From Candidatus Woesearchaeota archaeon (GTDB taxonomy: Archaea; Nanobdellota; Nanobdellia; Woesearchaeales; JAFCFN01): 52,561 nt of DNA. Below are positions 17,095-25,117 of the stretch, in pieces; position 1 is the stretch's first letter; each line of letters opens with the position of its first letter. Under the pieces are notes generated by a model. The model saw only the letters and a program-made list of their open reading frames with translations, made no database searches and was not told where the DNA came from. The stretch is from positions 1-52,561 of the forward strand of contig JAFCFN010000005.1 of assembly GCA_017608625.1 (NCBI GenBank), read 5' to 3'. Both the position numbers and the translations under genes were made by a program.

Positions 17095-17250
17095 GTTTTG
17101 GGAACAAAGTTCCTAAAAATTGGAAAATCAGAGATTTTCCAAATTCATTGAAAGCTTTGCTTTCAACGAAACCCCAAGAAAGCTTTGCTTTCTATCTTCG
17201 CTTTGCTCGACTTGCAAGCAAGTCAGCTCGCTTGCTCGCTGACAAGTAGG
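17095..17250. repeat. Tandem palindrome array
   Basis: This intergenic stretch contains at least four successive perfect short hairpins: GGGAAC/GTTCC near 17100-17113, TTGGAAAATC (17120-17129) with GATTTTCCAA (17133-17142), TTGAAAGC (17148-17155) with GCTTTCAA (17159-17166), and AGAAAGC (17177-17183) with GCTTTCT (17187-17193). A 17-base stretch (17193-17209) is the exact reverse complement of 954-970 in leader element A. The second hairpin and its downstream spacer match the insertion inside metG (19952-20002). No gene is seen here. Confidence 0.7.
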
Positions 17251-17299
17251 ACTTGTTTTATTAGAAAGTATTTTAAATTAAAGAGGACTTAATTTTTTT

Positions 17300-18070
17300 A
17301 TGAACCTTAAAGAACAATTAAGGAAATTAACAAGTCATAATTATATTTACTTAACCTCAAGAGGTAATAAAGCAATAGAACATGCTCTGTCCTTTGTCAA
17401 AGGTTCTTTATTAATTCCAGATCAAGGTTCTTGGTTGAGTTATAGGAAATATGCAAAAAGATTTAGTTTGGATGTTGTTGACGTTAAAACTGATTTTGGA
17501 ATTATTGATTTAGATGATCTAAAGAAGAAAGTTAATAAAGCTGGAGCACTGATTTATCAAAATCCTGCTGGATATTTTGCAGAACAGCCAATAAAAGAAA
17601 TCTATAAGATTTGTAAAGATAAGTGTTTAGTAATTCTTGATGTTTCTGGGTGTATTGGTGATTCTGAATTGTGTGATGGAAATTATGCAGATATTATTGT
17701 TTGCTCATTTAGAAAGTGGAAATTAGTTGATTTAGGTTATGGAGGTTTTATTTCTTCTAATAAGGAGTTAAATATTGAAGAAGATTTTGATAAGAAATAT
17801 TTGAATAAACTAAATGAAAAACTGAACAATGTTAATGGAAGATTGGAATTTTTGTATGACAAGTGTAACAAAATAAAGAAAGATTTGTCATCTTTTGACA
17901 TTGTTCATAAAAATAAAAGAGGGATTGTTGTTGTAGTGAAATTTAGAAATAATGATGAAAAAAACGAAATTATTAAATATTGCAACAAAGAAGGTTATGA
18001 GTATACAGTTTGTCCAAGAGAGATAAGAGTTAATTGTGATGCTATCAGCATAGAGGTAAAAAGGTTATGA
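17300..18070 (+). CDS. PLP-dependent aminotransferase-like protein
   Basis: 256 residues, shorter than full-length fold-type I enzymes (about 370-420). Features of the fold are visible: LLIPDQGSWLSYRKYA (~36), IYQNPAGYFAEQP (~88), the PLP-nitrogen aspartate in VILDVSGCIGDSE (~113) and SFRKWKLVDLGYGGFIS (~136), where a Lys would form the Schiff base. It resembles DegT/class V-type proteins. The missing C-terminal part may mean a reduced or specialised enzyme. It overlaps a small cysteine-containing protein by four bases. Substrate unknown. Confidence 0.7.
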   Translation: MNLKEQLRKLTSHNYIYLTSRGNKAIEHALSFVKGSLLIPDQGSWLSYRKYAKRFSLDVVDVKTDFGIIDLDDLKKKVNKAGALIYQNPAGYFAEQPIKEIYKICKDKCLVILDVSGCIGDSELCDGNYADIIVCSFRKWKLVDLGYGGFISSNKELNIEEDFDKKYLNKLNEKLNNVNGRLEFLYDKCNKIKKDLSSFDIVHKNKRGIVVVVKFRNNDEKNEIIKYCNKEGYEYTVCPREIRVNCDAISIEVKRL

Positions 18071-18297
18071 GTCTTGACATAAAATTAAAAGATTTGAAAA
18101 TATGCAAATTTGTTAAAAAAACAAAATCGAAATATTATTATTGTTCTAAAACAAATAAGAGATGTAATAAATTTATTCTTCCAGAAGAGTGTGATTTAAA
18201 CAAATCATATTTTAATAATTTTATTGAAAAACTCAAAAAAAATTACAGAGATTTTATAAACAATAATTTTATAAACCAAATATCTAAATATCTATAA
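18067..18297 (+). CDS. Small cysteine-containing protein
   Basis: 76 residues with four cysteines (KICKF, YYCSK, KRCNK, EECDL) spaced as in a possible metal site and a C-terminal amphipathic helix. ATG overlaps the aminotransferase stop. No family recognised; a partner of the PLP enzyme is plausible from coupling. Confidence 0.55.
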   Translation: MSLDIKLKDLKICKFVKKTKSKYYYCSKTNKRCNKFILPEECDLNKSYFNNFIEKLKKNYRDFINNNFINQISKYL

Positions 18298-18307
18298 GGT
18301 GGTAAAA

Positions 18308-18694
18308 TTGTCAAAATTACGTAAACCAGAATCAATGGAAGAGTGTGTTTATTTTACAAGAAGAAGCATTGATGGTGGAGAAGTAACTGCATGGGTCTTT
18401 AGGCAGATTTGCCCTAAATGCAAAAAAGGCCTAATGGGTAAACCAAAAGATGAAGATGGAAATGTCAAAATTAGAGCAAAAGAGTATGTTTGTCCTAAAT
18501 GTGGTTATAGTGTTGAGAAAAAAGAATATGAAGAAAGTTTAATAGCAAATATAGAATATACCTGTCCACACTGTAAATTTAAAGGAGAGATTCAGGTTCC
18601 ATTCAAAAGAAAAAAGATAGCTGGAGTTGATACTTTGAGATTCCAGTGTCAGAAATGTGGTAAAAATATAGATATTACAAGAAAGTTAAAGTAG
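18308..18694 (+). CDS. Multi-zinc-ribbon protein
   Basis: About 128 residues from TTG 18308, correctly spaced after GGTGGT; the GTG at 18299 lies in the Shine-Dalgarno. Four CxxC knuckles (CPKCKKG ~36, CPKCGYS ~61, CPHCKFK ~86, CQKCGKN ~115) suggest two zinc ribbons, with an N-terminal segment ESMEECVYFTRRSIDGGEV. Related small zinc proteins are common in DPANN archaea; a nucleic-acid or protein-binding role is likely but unspecified. Eight bases upstream of metG, so probably cotranscribed. Confidence 0.75.
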   Translation: MSKLRKPESMEECVYFTRRSIDGGEVTAWVFRQICPKCKKGLMGKPKDEDGNVKIRAKEYVCPKCGYSVEKKEYEESLIANIEYTCPHCKFKGEIQVPFKRKKIAGVDTLRFQCQKCGKNIDITRKLK

Positions 18695-18702
18695 GAGGGT
18701 AA

Positions 18703-20220
18703 ATGAGTAAAAAGTTTTACATAACAACTGCAATAGACTATACTAATTCATCTCCTCATTTAGGGCATTTATATGAAAAAATATGTGCAGATTGCATAGC
18801 TAGATGGCATAGGTTACTTGGAGAAGATGTATTCTTTCTTACAGGTACTGATGAACATGGTCAAAAAGTTGAGAATGCTGCTTTAAAATTAGGAAAAAAA
18901 ACAAAACAATTTGTTGATTCTATTGTTGAAGAGTTTAAGAAGCTTTGTAAAGTGTATAATATATCAAATGACTATTTTATACGAACAACTGATCCTCAAC
19001 ATGAGGAATTCTGTAAAGAAATATTCAAAAAGGTTTATGATAAAGGGGAGATCTATAAAGGAGAATATTCTGGTTATTATTGCACTGGTTGTGAGAGGTT
19101 TTATACTGATAAAGAATTAATAAATGGAGAATGTCCGGTTCATAAAAGAAAGGTTGAGTGGGTAAATGAAGAAAGCTATTTCTTCAAGATGAGTAAGTAT
19201 CAGGATAGAATTTTGAAATTTCTTGAAGAGAACAAAGATTTTATTATCCCTGAGTTCAGAAGAAAGGAAATTATAAATAGGGTTAAGCAAGGTTTAAAGG
19301 ATTTGAGTATATCAAGAACCAGTTTTAAATGGGGAATTCCCCTGCCAATTGATGATAAGCATGTTATTTATGTTTGGTTTGATGCTTTGCTAAATTATCT
19401 TTCTGCTTTGAAAGGTAGAGAAAAGAATTGGCCTGCAGATATTCATGTTATTGGCAAAGACATATTATGGTTCCATGCAGTTATTTGGCCAAGCATATTG
19501 ATGGCAGCTGGTTATGAATTGCCTAAAAAAATATTTGTTCACGGTTTTATTAATGTTAAAGGAGAAAAGTTAAGTAAAACAGCAGGAATTATAGTAGATC
19601 CTTTTATTTTGGCAGAGAAGTATCCTGTTGATGCAATAAGATATTTTTTATTAAGGGAAATACCTTCTGGAGAGGATGGCAATTTTTCTGAGGATGACCT
19701 TAAATCTAGATTGAATAATGAACTAGCTAATGATTTAGGTAATTTAGTCAGAAGAATTGTTGCTATGATTAACAAATATTTTGATGGAGTTGTTGAAGGA
19801 GAGATTGATGAAGATTTAATTAAAAAATCTGATATATTTGACAAAGTAAATAAAGAAATGCTTAACTTACATTTGAATAAGGCTCTTGAAATTATATGGG
19901 GTTTTGTTAAAGAGTGTAATGTTTATATTAATGATAAAGCTCCATGGAAAATTGGAAAATCCTTAGGATTTTCCAAATTCAATGAAAAACGAAGTTTTTC
20001 ATCGAAAGAAAAAGATAAAGAAAAATTAGCTTCTATTTTAGTTACAGCAGCAGAGGCATTGAGAAGAATTTGTATTTATTTAGAGCCATTTATTCCTTCT
20101 AGTGTTGAGAAGATAAGAAAACAGTTTGGTTTTAAAAAAGAGATGTTTGCTGATTTAGACAAAGTAGTTAAATCAGTAAAAGTTGGTAAAGCAGAGATCT
20201 TATTCAAAAAAGCAGAATAA
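18703..20220 (+). CDS. metG: Methionyl-tRNA synthetase
   Basis: 505 residues. Class I signatures: HLGH (residues 19-22), FLTGTDEHGQK (~45), the KMSKS equivalent KLSKT (~288) and WFDALLNYLSAL (~224). A zinc-knuckle region occurs at ~126 (CTGCERFYTD...CPVH). It charges tRNA-Met. The C-terminal EMAP-like tRNA-binding domain is absent. Two perfect palindromes (19952-20002) are inserted in frame in the anticodon-binding domain, adding about 18 residues after PWKIGK relative to what I would expect. Shine-Dalgarno GGAGGG precedes the ATG. Confidence 0.95.
   Translation: MSKKFYITTAIDYTNSSPHLGHLYEKICADCIARWHRLLGEDVFFLTGTDEHGQKVENAALKLGKKTKQFVDSIVEEFKKLCKVYNISNDYFIRTTDPQHEEFCKEIFKKVYDKGEIYKGEYSGYYCTGCERFYTDKELINGECPVHKRKVEWVNEESYFFKMSKYQDRILKFLEENKDFIIPEFRRKEIINRVKQGLKDLSISRTSFKWGIPLPIDDKHVIYVWFDALLNYLSALKGREKNWPADIHVIGKDILWFHAVIWPSILMAAGYELPKKIFVHGFINVKGEKLSKTAGIIVDPFILAEKYPVDAIRYFLLREIPSGEDGNFSEDDLKSRLNNELANDLGNLVRRIVAMINKYFDGVVEGEIDEDLIKKSDIFDKVNKEMLNLHLNKALEIIWGFVKECNVYINDKAPWKIGKSLGFSKFNEKRSFSSKEKDKEKLASILVTAAEALRRICIYLEPFIPSSVEKIRKQFGFKKEMFADLDKVVKSVKVGKAEILFKKAE
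19952..20002. repeat. Tandem palindrome inserted in metG
   Basis: TTGGAAAATCC (19952-19962) pairs with GGATTTTCCAA (19966-19976); ATGAAAAAC (19982-19990) pairs with GTTTTTCAT (19994-20002). The first palindrome and spacer match the intergenic array at 17120-17150. The reading frame stays open through it. Confidence 0.75.
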
Positions 20221-20258
20221 ACATTCTTTCAAAACAAAATATCTTCTGGATAATAGAA

Positions 20259-20272
20259 ATATTTATATATAT
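20259..20272 (+). promoter_or_regulatory. TATA box upstream of the cloverleaf-like RNA
   Basis: ATATTTATATATAT ends about 25 bases before 20296, where the outer stem of the structured RNA begins, so a transcript would start close to the base of that fold. Confidence 0.5.
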
Positions 20273-20295
20273 GATATTAATATTAAATTAACATA

Positions 20296-20393
20296 GGATA
20301 TGCTCGATGTATGTCCTAAATATACATGGTGTTAATAAGATATTAATACCATATTAACCTTTGTTTTGGCGAACAAAGCATCGAGCATAATCC
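20296..20393 (+). ncRNA. Cloverleaf-like structured RNA or 5' leader
   Basis: An outer stem TGCTCGATG (20301-20309) pairs with CATCGAGCA (20379-20387), extended by GGAT and (A)TCC. Inside are ATGGTGTTAAT (20326-20336) with ATTAATACCAT (20342-20352) and CTTTGTT (20359-20365) with AACAAAG (20372-20378); a weak third arm near 20307-20327 is possible. It is followed by TTTTT, so it may be an independent small RNA or the leader of the gene at 20417. It lacks tRNA conserved bases. Confidence 0.5.
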
Positions 20394-20416
20394 TTTTTCA
20401 TACTCGTAAAAGCATA

Positions 20417-20638
20417 ATGGTAAAAGCTGTAATTAATATAAAAGAAGAAACAAATAGAATTCTTAATATTATTAAAGCTAAATATGGTTTAAAAGATAAG
20501 AGTTCTGCTATTGATAAATTAGTTGAAGAATATGTGAAAAATGTTATGGAACCTAGTTTAAAACCTGAAAAGAAGAAATTAAATAATCCAGGGAATAATT
20601 ATCCTCAAGAAAAGATGAAGGTGCATTATGTTGGATAA
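20417..20638 (+). CDS. DUF2683-like small protein (probable ribbon-helix-helix)
   Basis: 73 residues from ATG 20417; an upstream in-frame ATG-like extension to 20366 would lie within the structured RNA and is less likely. MVKAVINIKEETNRILNIIK followed by KYGLKDKSSAIDKLVEEYV resembles DUF2683 proteins, which look like ribbon-helix-helix DNA-binding or antitoxin-type proteins: strand, helix, turn, helix. The C-terminal tail is Lys/Pro-rich. It overlaps the giant surface-protein gene by 11 bases and leads the cluster to 34.3 kb. Regulation of that cluster, or of itself through the upstream palindromes, is inference. Confidence 0.65.
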   Translation: MVKAVINIKEETNRILNIIKAKYGLKDKSSAIDKLVEEYVKNVMEPSLKPEKKKLNNPGNNYPQEKMKVHYVG

Positions 20639-23600
20639 AGAGATTTATTTGAAAATAATTGCAGGATTTTTAATATCTTTAATAGCTGGATTGCCAGTAT
20701 ATGTGGGAGAGGTTTATGCTCAAAATATAATTCTTTCTGTAAAAGGCAGTAATGATGTTGAGGGTTTTGTAAAAGAACGGGATGACTTAATAATAACTGC
20801 CAATGTTTCTATATATGATGATACAAATATAACACCAGATCAACTTGAATTAACAAAGCCATGTCCTTTTATTGCTGGATGTAAACCATTTGAGTCATGC
20901 GAGCCACTAGAAAATTTTTGGTTCAGATGCACATATACACTTGATGATAGAGTTTGGGAACCAGAAGAACATAATGCAACTGTTAAATTATATTATGATG
21001 ATGGATCACTTGCTCAGCAAACAAGTAAGAGTTTTGTTGTTGATAACAAAAAACCTGTTATAAACTCTTTTGATATTGTTCAGGATAAACAAAATATTTC
21101 AATTAGCTATAGTGTCAGTGATTCTGCATGCGATCATACAAGTTGTAATGGAAAATGTTCTGGTATAAAATCAGTTAGCATTTCTGCTGAAGAAGAGAAT
21201 ATTAATTTAATAGAACCTACAACAGAGTGCAGTAAATCAAATACTACTAAACTTAGCTTATTAGATTTTGGAATTGAAGATTTTGTAGGAGATAAAGATT
21301 TTACACTAACTGTTTGTGATAGGCTTAATCAGTGTGAAAGCCAAACAATAACAAGATTTATTGATGTTAAAAAACCAGATATTTATGATGCTAGATTAGT
21401 TGATAATGGGGAAATAGTAAAAGCTATAAGAGATTTTGCATCTGTTAGTTTTTATGTTAATATAAGTGATACTAATTTCAGCTCTGCAAAAGCTGATTTT
21501 TCTGATTTATGTTCTGGAGCAAGTTATTGCGTTGCTGGTGAAGAAGATTTGATTTGTACAAATATAGGAGGATTTAATTACAGCTGTTATTATGACAATA
21601 TTCCAATAAACAAAGGTGGTGTTGTAAAAGTTATAGCAACAGATATTTTTGGTAATGTGAATGAAGAAGAGTTTAATTTTGGAATTATCAAAGATTCAGA
21701 TGGGCCAGTTGTTACTGGTATTAGAAGTGATTATGGTGATGATGGCGAGTATATTGGTGAAATAGGGAATATAACAGTTAGTTTAAAAGAAAAGGGCAGT
21801 ATTAGTGCAAAGAAAATTAGATTAATAGCTGGTAACACATTGCTTGGAGCTGCAGATAGCTGTGTTAATATAAATGATGATATATGGGAATGTTATTGGA
21901 AAGGTATAGAAATTGTAACCCCTGCTGGAAAAGAAGATCAGATTAATTTAAGAGTTGAATGTTATGATGACCTTAATAATGCATGCACTGGTCAATTGTC
22001 AAAAACACTTATAATAGACAAAACTCCTCCTGTTATAGAAAGTATTGAAATCAAAGGTTTTGAAGGTGAAAAAGAAGTTAATTATTTGAGAAATTACATG
22101 GAAGCTGTAATAAGAATTAGTGTTAATGATTCTACTCAAATAAAAGCAGTTGCTGATTTAAGTGATCTAACAGGAACAGAAGATGAATATTATAAAAATA
22201 TGGAAGCTAGTTGTTCTTTTTATGATGGCTTGTATCATTGTTCTTGGGATATATTTGTTAGCGCTACAGGAAATAAAGCAATCAAGTTTGTTGTAAAAGA
22301 TATTGTGGGAAATACAGCAACAAATACAACATTTAAAGATGTATTTGAAAGTTCTGATGGTGTTTCAACACATTATAAATTAAAAATAGATTATGAGCAT
22401 ACACTACCAATTGATAAAAATGTGATTGCTGCTGGAGTTAGTTATCAAGAGATTGTTCCATTTACTTTAGAGTATCAGAAAAACTGTGCTGGAAACCAGA
22501 TAGAGATTGTTGATGCAGAATTAGCAGGTAGTGGAATAATCTGTGGTAATGTTGATGATCCTTATAGGTATGTTACAATTAGTAAACTTAAGAACAGCAA
22601 TGATTATTCTGGATTTATGCAGCTGCCTGTTACAACTTATGACATCGAGGATATAGAAAACCAGAAGAACGTGTTAGTAGGTTATGCTGATGACGAGTAT
22701 TGTAGATTATATTTAAGAACAAGATGTGGAAATAAAATATACTCTAGTTCTGAAATGCATGAGATAAGGTTGAATTTAAGTATTAAGGAGTATGATAAAG
22801 AAGCAACAGAAGATATTATTAAAAAGATTGATGATATTAAAGAAAAATATGGAAAAAAATGGGAATGGATTGGTGAAGCTGAAGAATACATTTCAATGTT
22901 ACAAGATATATGCCAGCTACATGGTGTATTTGGGGCAATTCATACAGCAGTTGTTACAGCAGGTGCAATAGCTGCAACTTTGAAAATTGCTGGAGGAGAA
23001 ACTATAAATGCTGTTTTATCGGTTATTGAAGAAGCGCTAGGGCAAGTAACAAATCCTAAATCAGGTATTGGAGATTATATGAAAAAAGCTTGTACTTTTG
23101 TAACTTGTACTGGTAAATCAGGATTACAAGGATATTGTTCTAAATTAAGATCAGAGATTATTGGATCAAAAGAACTAAAAAAATGGAATTATGATCTTGC
23201 ACAAGCTTATAGGGAAACCCAACCTTCTGTATTAGAATTAGCAAAAAGAAACTGGTTATTTGCTGGTGGCTGTTTATGTTGGCCTGGAATTATTTATAAT
23301 CTTCACAAATATAGGCAAATGGAATGCTGGAAAGCACTTTGTTATCAGAGAGCTGTAGAAGCAGGTATGGATAAAGATTTTTGTGATAAACAATATGCTT
23401 TTCACAAATGTGTATTCTGGTGGGGCAGCATGGCAGGTGCTGCTTTAGATTTGATTATTGGGTTCATTGATGATATTTTTGATATGTTTAGAAATCCAGT
23501 TGCAACTGCTTGGGCATATGGGGAAGCTATAGCTGAGAAGGCATGCAATCCAGATGCAACAAGAGGAAAACCAAAATCAGAACAACAATGGACTGGAGCA

Positions 23601-25085
23601 TGTTTTGCATATGCAGCAATGCTTACACTTGATTCAATTGTAATGTGGAACCAGTTTAAGACAACAAAACAGATATTCAGTTATAAATCTGAAGTAGATT
23701 ATTGTGATCTATTAATGAATGGTGGGGAAATTCTTGATTACGAAGAAGCTGTTAGAAAAGGCTATTATACTCCAACAATATCACAATATACAGAAAGAAT
23801 AGAAAATGTTGGTGCAAAAACTGAAATACAACAAACGCCACAATTACAAAAAGCAGCAATCAATAATTTAAGAAAAACTGCAACTTCTGCTGGCTTAAAT
23901 CTCCAAGCTGCTAATGATCTAAAAAGAAGATATGTAATATATAAAGATAATGCAGGAAACAAGCTATATTATCAAATAATTCCTAAACAATCAATAGATA
24001 ACAAAAAAATTAAACAACAAGAATATCCTCTGGGTACAATAGACAAAGATAATAAATATCATTCACCCAAAGAAAAGAAATGGGAAATGCCTAAATCTAC
24101 AAAAATTATTGAAAATACAATGAAAATAACAGAGGCAAGAAATAAAGAAAGATGGAGAACATCAGCTTTGATTGCTGCTCTTAATCCTAGCGAAAGTGCT
24201 TATGCAATACAACAGTGGGTTGAAGAACATTGGCTAAATGAAGAAGCAATGGAGAAGTGGCGTACTGAGAAAATATCATTTAGATTAGCAGGTTATGAAG
24301 CAGAAAGACAGGCTTGCAAGGTATTGTTTGATAAGAACGCTGTTCTACCAAAACCTACAGGAACTATCAGTTCGTTAGATTTGCCAACATTAAGGAATAT
24401 TCCTACATTCCATATAAATGCAAGAAGAACAGAATATGGTAAAGATATAACCTATTATGATGCAACAGGCAATATAGTTGAATTCCCAAGAGCTGGAGAA
24501 AGTCCAAGATGGTTCCCTGAATCTGCTGATTATAAAAACTTTGAACCTTTAGGATACTTGTACACAATTTCATATTATATCAAAAATCCTTATACAGCTG
24601 AACAGATAAGTAAGTTGGATGTTAATAAGATTGGTTTAACGCATGACGGCAATATAACTGGAAGAGTCTATCTTTATACAACAGATGAAGCTGTAAAAGA
24701 TAGAGCTAAAGCATATGAAGGTTATGGAATAAAAACAAAAGGATGGTTCAAGAGATTTAATATTGCTCCTGGACAGGAATTTAGAGATATTAAAGCTTCC
24801 TACAAGTTATCATATTACGACAAAGTTTGTATAGAATTTGATAATTACAAATACAATGGTGATGATAAAGAAAATTGTACATCAATAATAAAAAGAGATT
24901 TAACAAGAGGTGCATGGGAAATAGTGCCACCAACTCCTTGTGAAACAAATGCAAATTGTGAAGAAGGAATGATCTGTGACAAAGAAGAAAAAATATGCAA
25001 AAAAGCTGAAGGAAGCTTCACAGGTGGAGAAATTTCTCCAAGAGGATATATAACTCCAAGAAGTGATGATGAGGAGAATTGGTAA
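20628..25085 (+). CDS. Giant cysteine-rich secreted surface protein
   Basis: 1485 residues. A signal peptide (~1-32, IIAGFLISLIAGLPVYVGEV) is followed by tandem Ig/bacterial-surface-like beta domains with many disulfide-capable cysteines (to ~600). A predominantly helical region (~720-960) includes a cysteine-patterned hydrophobic block around 879-935 (GGCLCWPG, then CWKALC, DKDFCDKQYAFHKCVFWWG). The C-terminal domain ends with a small knot-like motif (CETNANCEEGMICDKEEKIC, ~1440-1462). The helical block recurs in the 1411-aa protein at 30070. Probably extracellular; an adhesion or cell-contact role is inference. It overlaps the upstream gene. Confidence 0.75.
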   Translation: MLDKEIYLKIIAGFLISLIAGLPVYVGEVYAQNIILSVKGSNDVEGFVKERDDLIITANVSIYDDTNITPDQLELTKPCPFIAGCKPFESCEPLENFWFRCTYTLDDRVWEPEEHNATVKLYYDDGSLAQQTSKSFVVDNKKPVINSFDIVQDKQNISISYSVSDSACDHTSCNGKCSGIKSVSISAEEENINLIEPTTECSKSNTTKLSLLDFGIEDFVGDKDFTLTVCDRLNQCESQTITRFIDVKKPDIYDARLVDNGEIVKAIRDFASVSFYVNISDTNFSSAKADFSDLCSGASYCVAGEEDLICTNIGGFNYSCYYDNIPINKGGVVKVIATDIFGNVNEEEFNFGIIKDSDGPVVTGIRSDYGDDGEYIGEIGNITVSLKEKGSISAKKIRLIAGNTLLGAADSCVNINDDIWECYWKGIEIVTPAGKEDQINLRVECYDDLNNACTGQLSKTLIIDKTPPVIESIEIKGFEGEKEVNYLRNYMEAVIRISVNDSTQIKAVADLSDLTGTEDEYYKNMEASCSFYDGLYHCSWDIFVSATGNKAIKFVVKDIVGNTATNTTFKDVFESSDGVSTHYKLKIDYEHTLPIDKNVIAAGVSYQEIVPFTLEYQKNCAGNQIEIVDAELAGSGIICGNVDDPYRYVTISKLKNSNDYSGFMQLPVTTYDIEDIENQKNVLVGYADDEYCRLYLRTRCGNKIYSSSEMHEIRLNLSIKEYDKEATEDIIKKIDDIKEKYGKKWEWIGEAEEYISMLQDICQLHGVFGAIHTAVVTAGAIAATLKIAGGETINAVLSVIEEALGQVTNPKSGIGDYMKKACTFVTCTGKSGLQGYCSKLRSEIIGSKELKKWNYDLAQAYRETQPSVLELAKRNWLFAGGCLCWPGIIYNLHKYRQMECWKALCYQRAVEAGMDKDFCDKQYAFHKCVFWWGSMAGAALDLIIGFIDDIFDMFRNPVATAWAYGEAIAEKACNPDATRGKPKSEQQWTGACFAYAAMLTLDSIVMWNQFKTTKQIFSYKSEVDYCDLLMNGGEILDYEEAVRKGYYTPTISQYTERIENVGAKTEIQQTPQLQKAAINNLRKTATSAGLNLQAANDLKRRYVIYKDNAGNKLYYQIIPKQSIDNKKIKQQEYPLGTIDKDNKYHSPKEKKWEMPKSTKIIENTMKITEARNKERWRTSALIAALNPSESAYAIQQWVEEHWLNEEAMEKWRTEKISFRLAGYEAERQACKVLFDKNAVLPKPTGTISSLDLPTLRNIPTFHINARRTEYGKDITYYDATGNIVEFPRAGESPRWFPESADYKNFEPLGYLYTISYYIKNPYTAEQISKLDVNKIGLTHDGNITGRVYLYTTDEAVKDRAKAYEGYGIKTKGWFKRFNIAPGQEFRDIKASYKLSYYDKVCIEFDNYKYNGDDKENCTSIIKRDLTRGAWEIVPPTPCETNANCEEGMICDKEEKICKKAEGSFTGGEISPRGYITPRSDDEENW

Positions 25086-25117
25086 AAGAAGTGAAAATGT
25101 CAAAAAAAAGAGGTGAA

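Noticed and set aside
17095-17250. CRISPR array
   Set aside because: The hairpins are adjacent, of different sequence and without regular spacers; no cas genes are present anywhere in the window.
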